From DASZMJ01 sp035551935 (GTDB lineage Bacteria; Planctomycetota; Planctomycetia; Isosphaerales; Isosphaeraceae): a stretch of DNA of 35,873 nt. Under the pieces are notes generated by a model. That model made no database searches. It saw only the letters and a list, made by a program, of their open reading frames with translations, and had not been told where the DNA came from. Position 1 is the first letter of the stretch. Every line of letters starts with the position of its first letter. Below are positions 14,279 to 21,572 of the stretch, one piece after another. A program made the translations under genes and the position numbers. Location: NCBI GenBank assembly GCA_035551935.1, contig DASZMJ010000513.1, forward strand, positions 1-35,873, written 5' to 3'.

Positions 14279-16348
14279 ATGGGCAAGCGATGGCGGGTGC
14301 TCCTGGCCGCGATCACGGCGATCGTCGCGGCCGCAGCGGTGGTCGTGTACGTGGTCTTCGACATCTACGAGGTCGGCGGCGTCCGGATGCCCCGCTTCGA
14401 CCGGGTCGACGAGGCGCGGCACGTCGTGCGGCTCTCGGCCAAGCAAGGGTGGCCCGACGGCTGGCGACCCGGCCAGGCACATTGGTTCCACCACGCGAGC
14501 CAGGGGACGCGCATCCTGCCGCGCGACTGGTTCCTCAACCTCGAGCAGCCGTCGCTCTCGCCGTACCACGCGCCGCGGCGGATCGTCGAGGACGGCTACC
14601 TCCGGCGGTTCGGCTTCCTGCCGAGCGAGGCCGACGGTCGCCTCAACCCCGGCGGCGAGCTGCCCTTGGGGTTCGCCATCGAGGACGACTTCGACGCCCC
14701 GTACGCCAACCCGCCCTCCAGCGGCCCGGTCATCGGCCTGACCTGCGCCGCGTGCCACACCGGCGAGGTCCGCTTCCGCGACGACACCGGGGCGCTGAAG
14801 GCCGTCCGGGTCGAGGGGGGCTCGGCGATGATCAACCTCGTCGCCTTCCAGCGAGCCATCGGCATGGCCCTCTACTACACGGACGCCTTCGACACCCGCT
14901 TCGAGCGGTTCGCGCGGGGCGTCCTGAAGGACCGTTACAACACGCCCGGCGAGCGCGAGCGGCTCCGAGACCAGCTCCGCCAGTTCATCCAGACCGGCCT
15001 CACCAGCCAGAATTACTTGAAACAACACAAGCTCGACGGCACCGAGGGGGGGTTCGGCAGGACCGACGCCCTGGGCCTGATCGGCAATCGCGTCTTCGTG
15101 GCGCTGGGCAACGAGAACCTGATCGTCGCCGACGCGCCGGTGAACTTCCCGCCGCTCTGGGACACGGCCTGGTTCGACTGGGTCCAGTACAACGCCTCGA
15201 TCCGGATGCCGATGGTCCGCAACATCGGCGAGGCGCTCGGCGTCGGCGCGCCGGTCAACGTCGTGGAGGGGCGGGGCAAGCTGTTCGCGAGCACGGTGGA
15301 CGTCAAGGAGTTGCACGCGATGGAGGACCAGCTCGGCGGCCACGAGCCCTTCGCCGGCCTCCGCCCCCCGCGCTGGGCCGACACCGGCCTGCCCGCCCCC
15401 GACCCCGTCCGCGCGGCCCGCGGCGCGACGCTCTATCGCCAGCAATGCCGGCGCTGCCACCTGCCACCGATGGCCGAGATCGAGGCCGACGCCCGGCTCG
15501 ATCCCCCGAAACTGGACATCTGGGAGATGGATAAACAGTCGAAGAAGCGGTTCCTGAAGCTCGTCCTCTGCGACCTCCAGGAGGTCGGCACGGACCAGAA
15601 CCAGGCGCTCAACTTCTACCGCCGCGTCGCCGTCTTCAACGGCCGGACGACCTCGGCGGCGCTCGGCCTGTTCGTCGTCACCGAGATGATCCGCGAGGAC
15701 AAGTACGCCGCCCTCGAATTGGATTCCAAGCAGATCAACGCATATGACCGCTTCCGCTCCTTCGACCAGGGGACGCGCGCGGACGTGCTCGCGGGCAAAT
15801 CCATCGAGGAGGTCCTCGTCGCGAACCTCGGCTACAAGGCCCGGCCGCTCGACGGCGTCTGGGCGACGCCGCCGTACTTGCACAACGGCTCGGTGCCGAA
15901 CCTGTACGAGCTGCTCGTCCCCGTCGAGCGCCGGTCGAAGTCGTTCCACCTCGGCACGACCTTGTACGACCCGGTCCGCGTCGGCTACCGCACCGAGGGC
16001 GTGCCCGACGACTTCACGCTCGACACGAATCTCACCGGCAACCACAACGTCGGCCACGAGTTCCGCAACCTCTCGCTCGAGGAGCTCGAATCCGTGCCCG
16101 AGACGATCCCCGGCGGCTCCGCCGCGACCGGCACGGCCGCGTCGCGCTGGGCGCGGGTGCTCGGCCTGACCGAGCCGGAGTACCTCCGCCTCGACGACCC
16201 GGGCCGCCGGGCCATGGCCCGCGCGGCCACCCGCGCGGCCCTGGAGGTCGGCCGCGTCGAGCGCGAGCGGCCTTTCAAGGGCGTCCTCGGCGCCGAGTTC
16301 ACCGAGGAGGAACGGCTCGACCTGATCGAATACCTGAAGACGCTTTGA
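14279..16348 (+). CDS. Membrane-anchored di-haem cytochrome, RoxA/cytochrome c peroxidase-like
   Basis: 689 residues from ATG 14279, 19 bases after the patatin stop, with a GGGGGAAA site. One N-terminal helix (LLAAITAIVAAAAVVVYVVF) anchors or exports it. Two covalent-haem motifs are present: C156-AAC-H160 (GLTCAACHTGEV) and C390-RRC-H394 (YRQQCRRCHLPP). The C-terminal part has PPYLHNGSVPNLYELL, a strongly conserved element of di-haem cytochrome c peroxidases and the RoxA rubber-oxygenase group. The overall length also fits RoxA (about 680 residues). The likely role is a periplasmic peroxidase or dioxygenase acting on an unsaturated lipid or terpenoid, but the substrate is unknown. Operon structure with a phospholipase supports a lipid substrate by inference only. 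A family A palindrome follows the stop. Confidence 0.86.
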   Translation: MGKRWRVLLAAITAIVAAAAVVVYVVFDIYEVGGVRMPRFDRVDEARHVVRLSAKQGWPDGWRPGQAHWFHHASQGTRILPRDWFLNLEQPSLSPYHAPRRIVEDGYLRRFGFLPSEADGRLNPGGELPLGFAIEDDFDAPYANPPSSGPVIGLTCAACHTGEVRFRDDTGALKAVRVEGGSAMINLVAFQRAIGMALYYTDAFDTRFERFARGVLKDRYNTPGERERLRDQLRQFIQTGLTSQNYLKQHKLDGTEGGFGRTDALGLIGNRVFVALGNENLIVADAPVNFPPLWDTAWFDWVQYNASIRMPMVRNIGEALGVGAPVNVVEGRGKLFASTVDVKELHAMEDQLGGHEPFAGLRPPRWADTGLPAPDPVRAARGATLYRQQCRRCHLPPMAEIEADARLDPPKLDIWEMDKQSKKRFLKLVLCDLQEVGTDQNQALNFYRRVAVFNGRTTSAALGLFVVTEMIREDKYAALELDSKQINAYDRFRSFDQGTRADVLAGKSIEEVLVANLGYKARPLDGVWATPPYLHNGSVPNLYELLVPVERRSKSFHLGTTLYDPVRVGYRTEGVPDDFTLDTNLTGNHNVGHEFRNLSLEELESVPETIPGGSAATGTAASRWARVLGLTEPEYLRLDDPGRRAMARAATRAALEVGRVERERPFKGVLGAEFTEEERLDLIEYLKTL

Positions 16349-16350
16349 TT

Positions 16351-16429
16351 CTTCCCGTAGGGTCCGCTCTTGCGGACCTCTGCGGTGAGGAATGGGAAGA
16401 GGTCCGCAAGAGCGGACCCTACGGGGAAG
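16351..16429. repeat. Family A palindromic repeat, copy 1
   Basis: Arms 16351-16381 and 16398-16429 are inverted repeats of about 31 bases with one extra G. Each arm contains the small hairpin GGTCCGC-TCTT-GCGGACC. It starts 2 bases after the cytochrome stop and separates that gene from the convergent membrane-glycosyltransferase gene ending at 16452. It probably terminates transcription in both directions. Copies 2 and 3 are at 18494 and 35454. Confidence 0.85.
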
Positions 16430-16451
16430 GGAACCGTCGAGGCTTCGACGA

Positions 16452-17720
16452 TCAACGCGCCAGGATCTCCGAGAGCGACGTCCGCCGGGCCGAGGCGCGT
16501 CGGCCGCCGCCGGGGAGTTCCTGGGAGTTGACGGTCCGCCAACTCGACGGGTCGCGCAGCGGGGGCCTGGTGCGCAAGGCGACCCGCGTGTGCCGGGCGA
16601 AGGCGAGGTCAAAGTTGCCGCGGACGCCGGGGTGGTCGTAGTCGGTCGGGTAGAGCAGGAAGACCGCCGCGAGCAGGGCCGCGAGCGCGGCCAGCCGCCG
16701 CGGCGCCGCGGCCCCGTGCCCGGCCCCGAGCGCCGCCAGCGCCAGCAGCGCCGGCACGTAGTGGAAGGCGTAGCCCGCGACGCCGAAATGGATCAACAGG
16801 TGCGAGGCCAACGCGGGCAGCATGCTCAACGCCAGCAAGGCGCCCAACGACACCCCGCGCGGCCGGCGCGCCAGCCGGACCAGGCCGAACGGCACGAGCA
16901 ACAGGCCGGGGCCGAGCGTCCAGGCGAGCGCCATCCCCCCCTTGACCGCGTACCGCACCGGGGCGTCGATCACGCCGAGGTTCCACACGGAGTTCAGATA
17001 CCCCGCGTTATAGGCGAACTCGCGGCTGGCGGCTCGATAGGCATCCCAGCCGCCGACGTCGCGCAGCATCGGCAGGGCCCACGCCAGGTTCAGCGCCCCG
17101 AACAGCACCCCCGCCCACGCCGATCGCAGCCAGCGGTGTTGCCAGAGGACCACGAGGAAGACCGGCATCCAGAACGTGCCGATATCCTGTCGATATCCCG
17201 TGCCGATCGCCAGCACCGCCGCCGCCGCGAACGGGTGCCAACGCCTCGGCGCCCGCGCCCCGCGCACCGCCAGGCCGAGCAGGATCGAGCCGACGAGCGG
17301 GATCGCCGTGTAGTTGCCCGCCATCGCCCCGTACGACCAGAAGACCGGCGCCGACCCCAGCACCAGCGTCGCCGCCGCGGCCGTCGCGGGCCGGACCAGC
17401 GCCCGAAGCCACCACCAGACGCCGACGAGGGCCAGGGCGCTGACGGCCATGTCGAGGATCAGGAAGCCGCGATAGGAGTTGCCGACCCATTCCCCGACGG
17501 CCCGCGCCGCGGCGAGGAAGAGGGTGTGGTGCATCGGGAACCGATAGGCGGCGATGGTCTCGAGGTAGCCGACCTCGTCGAAGTCGAACGCCGACGGCCG
17601 CCAGACCGGCACGCGCGTCGCGACCATCCCGACGGTCGCCAGGGCCAAGGCCGCGAGGACCATGCGCGCGGTCGGCTCGGCAACCCCCTCCCCCTCCCGA
17701 TCGATCGTTGCGCCCTCCAT
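16452..17720 (-). CDS. GT-C-like polytopic membrane glycosyltransferase
   Basis: 422 residues from ATG 17720. A GGAAGGA abuts that ATG, and ATG 17663 (20 codons in) is also possible. The protein has about nine hydrophobic spans, including LALVGVWWWLRALV, AVLAIGTGYRQDIGTFWMPV, TLGPGLLLVPFGLV and LAALAALLAAVFLLY. An acidic pair sits in the first external loop (AFDFDEVGYLETI, Asp48-Glu49), as expected for dolichyl-phosphate-mannose/ArnT-type GT-C enzymes that use polyprenyl-phosphate sugars. The C-terminal 70 residues are soluble and basic. It would act at the cytoplasmic membrane, adding sugars to lipids or proteins. The acceptor cannot be told. It converges on the cytochrome gene and diverges from 18029. 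Confidence 0.75.
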   Translation of the reverse strand: MEGATIDREGEGVAEPTARMVLAALALATVGMVATRVPVWRPSAFDFDEVGYLETIAAYRFPMHHTLFLAAARAVGEWVGNSYRGFLILDMAVSALALVGVWWWLRALVRPATAAAATLVLGSAPVFWSYGAMAGNYTAIPLVGSILLGLAVRGARAPRRWHPFAAAAVLAIGTGYRQDIGTFWMPVFLVVLWQHRWLRSAWAGVLFGALNLAWALPMLRDVGGWDAYRAASREFAYNAGYLNSVWNLGVIDAPVRYAVKGGMALAWTLGPGLLLVPFGLVRLARRPRGVSLGALLALSMLPALASHLLIHFGVAGYAFHYVPALLALAALGAGHGAAAPRRLAALAALLAAVFLLYPTDYDHPGVRGNFDLAFARHTRVALRTRPPLRDPSSWRTVNSQELPGGGRRASARRTSLSEILAR

Positions 17721-17829
17721 TCCTTCCGCCGCTCCCCCTGGCCACTTTCTGGCGCAGGCCGAACCCGGCCGGCCGCTGCCCAAGGGGCCATCGGAATCGG
17801 GCCCGACGGGCCGACGCGCCGACTTGGAC

Positions 17830-17858
17830 TTGCCAGTCGGGTGGGGCCGGGGTAAGGT
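17830..17858 (+). promoter_or_regulatory. Sigma-70-type promoter candidate for the 18029 gene
   Basis: TTGCCA (17830-17835), 17-base spacer, TAAGGT (17853-17858). The -35 matches 5 of 6 consensus bases and the -10 only 3. It lies in the 308-base divergent region upstream of 18029, which otherwise shows no gene. Confidence 0.35.
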
Positions 17859-18028
17859 TCCGGCCGTCCCGTCTCGACCGGAGCAGGTCGCTTGAGCCGG
17901 GCCGTCGCCGCGCCCAGGGAAGGCCCGCGCGACGCCCGAACCACCCCGAGACCCCCGATCCTCGTCGTCGCGATCCCGCGGCCGGGGGCCCGGGACGGTC
18001 CGATCCACGAATCAACGGAGTGGCAATC

Positions 18029-18481
18029 ATGCCGAGCTGGTCAAGGATGGCCGCGCTGACGATCGCCGCGGGCCTGGCGACGGCCGCCCTCGCCCCCGGG
18101 GCGCGGGCCTCGGGCGACGAGAAGGTCGTCAACACCGTCCGGCTCGAGCTGAAGGTCGCCGGCCTCGGGCCCAAGGGCTGCGACGTCGAGATCAAGCCCG
18201 GCCACGCCGCCTGCCGGTTCGCCACCGTCAAGAAGCACGTCGACCCCGGCGGCAAGCTGCCGCCGCTCTCGATCGTCGCCGAGAGCGTCGGCGCCGACCA
18301 CGACTGCTCCTTCGCCATCACCGTCACCGAGCCCGGTCGGCCGCCCAAGACCTACCGCCGCGGCCTCCCGCTCTCCACCGCCAAGGCCGGCGGCAAGGCC
18401 CCGACCCAGTCCCTGACCGTCTACGTCTCCAGCCCCACCCTCGCCGCCAAGGAATCCAAGCCCGGGGCCCGCAAGCGCTGA
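18029..18481 (+). CDS. Small secreted protein of unknown function
   Basis: 150 residues from ATG 18029, with CGGAG about 10 bases upstream. The N-terminus is a clear signal peptide (MAALTIAAGLATAALAPGARASG). The mature part is beta-rich with three cysteines (GLGPKGCDVEIKPGHAACRF and ADHDCSFAITV), so a disulphide is possible, and it ends Lys/Arg-rich (KESKPGARKR). I do not recognise a named domain. The regular codon use, signal peptide, upstream promoter candidate and a family A palindrome just after the stop support a real gene. The only reasonable prediction is a periplasmic or surface location. Confidence 0.72.
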   Translation: MPSWSRMAALTIAAGLATAALAPGARASGDEKVVNTVRLELKVAGLGPKGCDVEIKPGHAACRFATVKKHVDPGGKLPPLSIVAESVGADHDCSFAITVTEPGRPPKTYRRGLPLSTAKAGGKAPTQSLTVYVSSPTLAAKESKPGARKR

Positions 18482-18493
18482 GCCGCCCTCGCC

Positions 18494-18562
18494 CGTAGGG
18501 TCCGCTCTTGCGGACCTCTTCCTTTCGTTGGATGGAAGAGGTCCGCAAGAGCGGACCCTACG
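18494..18562. repeat. Family A palindromic repeat, copy 2 (perfect)
   Basis: Perfect 29-base inverted repeats (18494-18522 and 18534-18562) with an 11-base loop TTTCGTTGGAT. It lies between the convergent 3' ends of the small secreted protein gene (stop 18481) and the DUF1549 gene (stop 18587), where it can serve as a bidirectional terminator. Confidence 0.88.
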
Positions 18563-18586
18563 AATGATATATTCACACAATTCCAT

Positions 18587-21055
18587 TTAATGCCGGAACA
18601 GGAACTCCTTGGAGTTGATGAGCACCCAGCCCAGGTCCTCGACCGCCTGCCGGCGGTCGGGGGCGGTGGAGAGGTGCTTGACGGCGGCCTCGATCTCGCC
18701 GGGGCTCGGGTCGCGGGCCAGCGCGACGAGGTAGAGCTCGCGGGCGATCTGCTCGGGGGTCGCGTCGCTCTTGGCCAGGCGGGCCATCCGGCCGTGGTCG
18801 TCGCGGAGCTTGTTGTTGACCGTGGCGCCGCCGATGAGCTGCAAGGCCTGCGAGAGGTTGGCGTCGCTCTCGCGCTCGCACTCGCAGGCGAGCTCGCGGG
18901 CCGGCCGGCCGAAGGTCTTGAGGAACGGGTCCTCCATCTTGCCGTCGGGGATCTGCGTGGCGCGGGTGCCGGCGGGCAGGCCGTCGAACTTCGAGGTCGC
19001 GCCGGTCACGGCCGAGATCGCGTCGAGCAGCACCTCGGCCGGCAAGAGCCGGGTCGCGGCGTGCGAGAAGTAGATGGTGTCGTCGGCGTTCAGCTCATTG
19101 GTCCGCGCGCTGAGCTGATAGGTGCGGCTGGTGAGGATCGTGCGGACCAACGGGCGGAGCCGGAAGCCGCCGCGGGCGAGCTCGACGGCCAATGCGTCGA
19201 GCAGCTCGTCGTTGGACGGCGGGTTGGAGTCGCGGAAGTCGTCGACCGGCTCGACCACGCCGCGGCCGATCAGGTGGTACCAGATCCGGTTGGCCAGGCT
19301 CTTGGCGAAGAACGGGTTCTGCGGGCCCGTCAGCCAGCTCGCCAAGCGGCCGCGGCGGTCGCCGGCCGAGTCGTCGCCGAAGACCGGCCCGCCGAGCGCC
19401 TTGGGGGGCATCTGCTTGCCCGAACGCGGCTGCCGGACCTCGCCGCCGGGGGAGCCGAAGACAACCTCCTCATTCGCCTGGGAACCCTTCTTGTGCCGCA
19501 CGCGGGCGAAGAAGGCCGCGAAGCCGTAGTAATCGTCCTGCGTCCAGCGCTCGAACGGGTGGTTGTGGCACTTGGCGCACTGGATCCGGACGCCGAGGAA
19601 GAGCTGCGCCGTCGTCTCGACCGAGGTCTCCGGGTCGCGGCTGATCCGGTAGTAGTTCGCCGCCGGGTTGGTGAAGGTCGAGCCGTCGGCGGTGAGCAGC
19701 TCCCTCACGAACTGGTCGAGCGGCTTGTCGCGGGCCAGGCTCTCGCGGATCCAGCGGTGGAAGACCATCGAGCCCTTCGGCTGGATCAACCGGCCGTTGG
19801 CGCGGAGGACGTCGGCGAACTTCAAGGTCCAGAAGTCGACGAACTCCGGCCGCGCCAGCAAGGAATCGACGAGCCGGTCGCGCTTGTCGGGCGACGGGTC
19901 GGCGAGGAAGGCGCGGACCTCATCGGGCGAGGGAAGGAGACCGATCGCGTCGAGGGAGACGCGGCGGATGAACTCCTGATCCGTCGAGAGCTCCGACGGC
20001 TTGATCCGCATCCGGTTCAGCTTGGCGAAGACGGCGCGATCGATCGGGTTCTCCGACGGGACGGGCGTCGGCGAGAAGCCGGGGACCTCGACGAGGTACG
20101 TCAACCGGACGTTGGCCACGAGGTCGAGGTAGTGGGCGATGACGGCGGCCTCGCCCTTGCCCTTGAAGGTCACGAAGCCGTCGACGCCCACCTCGGCGAT
20201 GTCCGGGTTCGACGAGTTGTAGTAGCAGATCGGCGTCACGTCGCGCGTGCTGCCGTCGGCATAGTGGACGATCGCCGCGACCTGCTGCGTCTTCGCCGGG
20301 TCGTTCAGCAGCCGCGGGCCGGGTAAGAGCTCGAGCTTGACCGCGGCCGGGGCGTTCGGGTCGTCGTGGGCGCCCTCGGCGATCCAGTCGTGCAGGTATT
20401 CGAACGTCTTCGACCCGCGTCGGAGCCGCAGGCCGCCCTCGTGGGGGACCTCGCCCAGGGGCTTGCGGAGGATGAGGCTGGCGTCGACCTCGAACGGGTC
20501 GATGCGACGGCCGCCGGCCTCGCGGGAGAGGACGGTGTAATCCTGGTCGGGCAGATACCCGCGGAGGCTGAGGCGGAAGCCGCCCTTGCCCGTCGGCGTG
20601 CCGTGGCAGGCTCCCATGTTGCAGCCCGCCTGGCTGAAGGCCGGGATCACGTCGCGACGGAAGCTGATCGGGGCGGGCGCGTCCATCTTATCGACCGTCA
20701 CCGTCGCCTTCGCCTCGACTGGCCCCCGCCGCGCCACGATCGTCGCCCGGCCGTTGCCGCGCGGGACGACCTGGCCGGTCGGCTTGACCTCGGCGACCTC
20801 CGGGTTGAGGCTGACCCACTCCAGAGCCCGGGTCAGGTCGCGGGTCGTGCCGTCGTCGTAGGTCGCGGTGGCCAGGAGCTGCCTCGTCGCCCTCCTGCCG
20901 CTCAGGGTCGACCCGGCCTGCTCGATCGCCACCGCCTTCGGCGTCCCGATCGCCTCCGCGGCCTTGTCCGCCCCCGCGAACCCGAGCCCCGGCCACGCCA
21001 GCGCGGCCACCAGCCCGAGCATCGACCCGACCCGTCGGCATCCGTGTGGATTCAT
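18587..21055 (-). CDS. DUF1549/DUF1553 Big2-domain cytochrome-like protein
   Basis: 822 residues from ATG 21055, with a signal peptide (SMLGLVAALAWPGLGFAG). Order of parts: a Big2-like Ig domain (VAIEQAGSTL to RGNGRATIVARRG, about 43-110); a planctomycete cytochrome-type segment with FSQAGCNMGACHG (Cys145, Cys150, His151, spacing CX4CH); a second Big2-like domain (YADGSTRDVTPICYY, about 255-320); DUF1549 (NPIDRAVFAKLNRMRIKPS, then FVDFWTLKFADVLRANGR) with a CxxCH site in QCAKCHNHPFERW (about 493-497); and DUF1553 (KSLANRIWYHLIGRGVVEPVDDF, then LLPAEVLLDAISAVTG) to the end. These proteins are exported and very abundant in planctomycetes, and a role in complex polysaccharide use is suspected but unproven. 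They are usually followed by a DUF1501 gene, which is absent here. Confidence 0.92.
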   Translation of the reverse strand: MNPHGCRRVGSMLGLVAALAWPGLGFAGADKAAEAIGTPKAVAIEQAGSTLSGRRATRQLLATATYDDGTTRDLTRALEWVSLNPEVAEVKPTGQVVPRGNGRATIVARRGPVEAKATVTVDKMDAPAPISFRRDVIPAFSQAGCNMGACHGTPTGKGGFRLSLRGYLPDQDYTVLSREAGGRRIDPFEVDASLILRKPLGEVPHEGGLRLRRGSKTFEYLHDWIAEGAHDDPNAPAAVKLELLPGPRLLNDPAKTQQVAAIVHYADGSTRDVTPICYYNSSNPDIAEVGVDGFVTFKGKGEAAVIAHYLDLVANVRLTYLVEVPGFSPTPVPSENPIDRAVFAKLNRMRIKPSELSTDQEFIRRVSLDAIGLLPSPDEVRAFLADPSPDKRDRLVDSLLARPEFVDFWTLKFADVLRANGRLIQPKGSMVFHRWIRESLARDKPLDQFVRELLTADGSTFTNPAANYYRISRDPETSVETTAQLFLGVRIQCAKCHNHPFERWTQDDYYGFAAFFARVRHKKGSQANEEVVFGSPGGEVRQPRSGKQMPPKALGGPVFGDDSAGDRRGRLASWLTGPQNPFFAKSLANRIWYHLIGRGVVEPVDDFRDSNPPSNDELLDALAVELARGGFRLRPLVRTILTSRTYQLSARTNELNADDTIYFSHAATRLLPAEVLLDAISAVTGATSKFDGLPAGTRATQIPDGKMEDPFLKTFGRPARELACECERESDANLSQALQLIGGATVNNKLRDDHGRMARLAKSDATPEQIARELYLVALARDPSPGEIEAAVKHLSTAPDRRQAVEDLGWVLINSKEFLFRH

Positions 21056-21365
21056 CGTTGCACGACTCCCGAGCGAACCCTAACAACCCGCCCGCGACCC
21101 CGGCCCACGGACGCACTTCCCTATCGTGCCCGCCATTCTCCCTCACTCCCGCCCAGTATTCAAGCATTATCCAACATTTTTCCGGGCGACCTCGCTGGAC
21201 ATCGAGAAGGCTCCGGTCATGGCTGACGTTTTCGTCTGGAAACGTGAAAAGAAATGAGGCACGGTTACCGGTCCTTCTTGGCCTCGATGATGGAGGGCTC
21301 GGATCGACTCTCGGAGCCGATCGCGCCCCATGAACCGGGCGACTGGGTAGCCCGGGCAATTCCGG

Positions 21366-21395
21366 CCGCCGGCCCGCGCCGGCGCGGGCCGGCGG
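21366..21395. promoter_or_regulatory. Perfect 30-bp palindrome in a divergent promoter region
   Basis: Positions 21366-21395 are a perfect palindrome centred between 21380 and 21381 (half-site CCGCCGGCCCGCGCC). It stands 39 bases upstream of the Tex -35 and about 310 bases from the start of the divergent DUF1549 gene, so a terminator role is unlikely. It may be an operator or cruciform. The rest of 21056-21572 has a lower-GC patch (21145-21260) but no gene that I can support. Confidence 0.5.
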
Positions 21396-21434
21396 ATCAC
21401 GCCAAGATCCGCACGGCCGGCGGTTTTCCGATGC

Positions 21435-21463
21435 TTGACAGGGGCCGGCCGATCCACTAGATT
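21435..21463 (+). promoter_or_regulatory. Sigma-70 promoter of the Tex gene
   Basis: TTGACA (21435-21440), an exact consensus -35, then a 17-base spacer and TAGATT (21458-21463) as -10. Transcription would begin near 21470, giving a leader of about 100 bases before the ATG at 21573. This is the clearest promoter in the window. Confidence 0.7.
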
Positions 21464-21572
21464 GACCGATCTCTTTTGCCGTGAGGGCCGCCCCGCGCGC
21501 CGATTTGGCCAATACCGGGCCGGCCTTCTCCGGAACGTCGCCGTCACGCCCCGTCCCCAGGTACTCGAGCTC

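Noticed and set aside
9832..14364. 1510-codon minus-strand open frame opposite the patatin
   Set aside because: It spans several real plus-strand genes and has no domain, signal or ribosome-binding site. It is a shadow of high third-position G+C.
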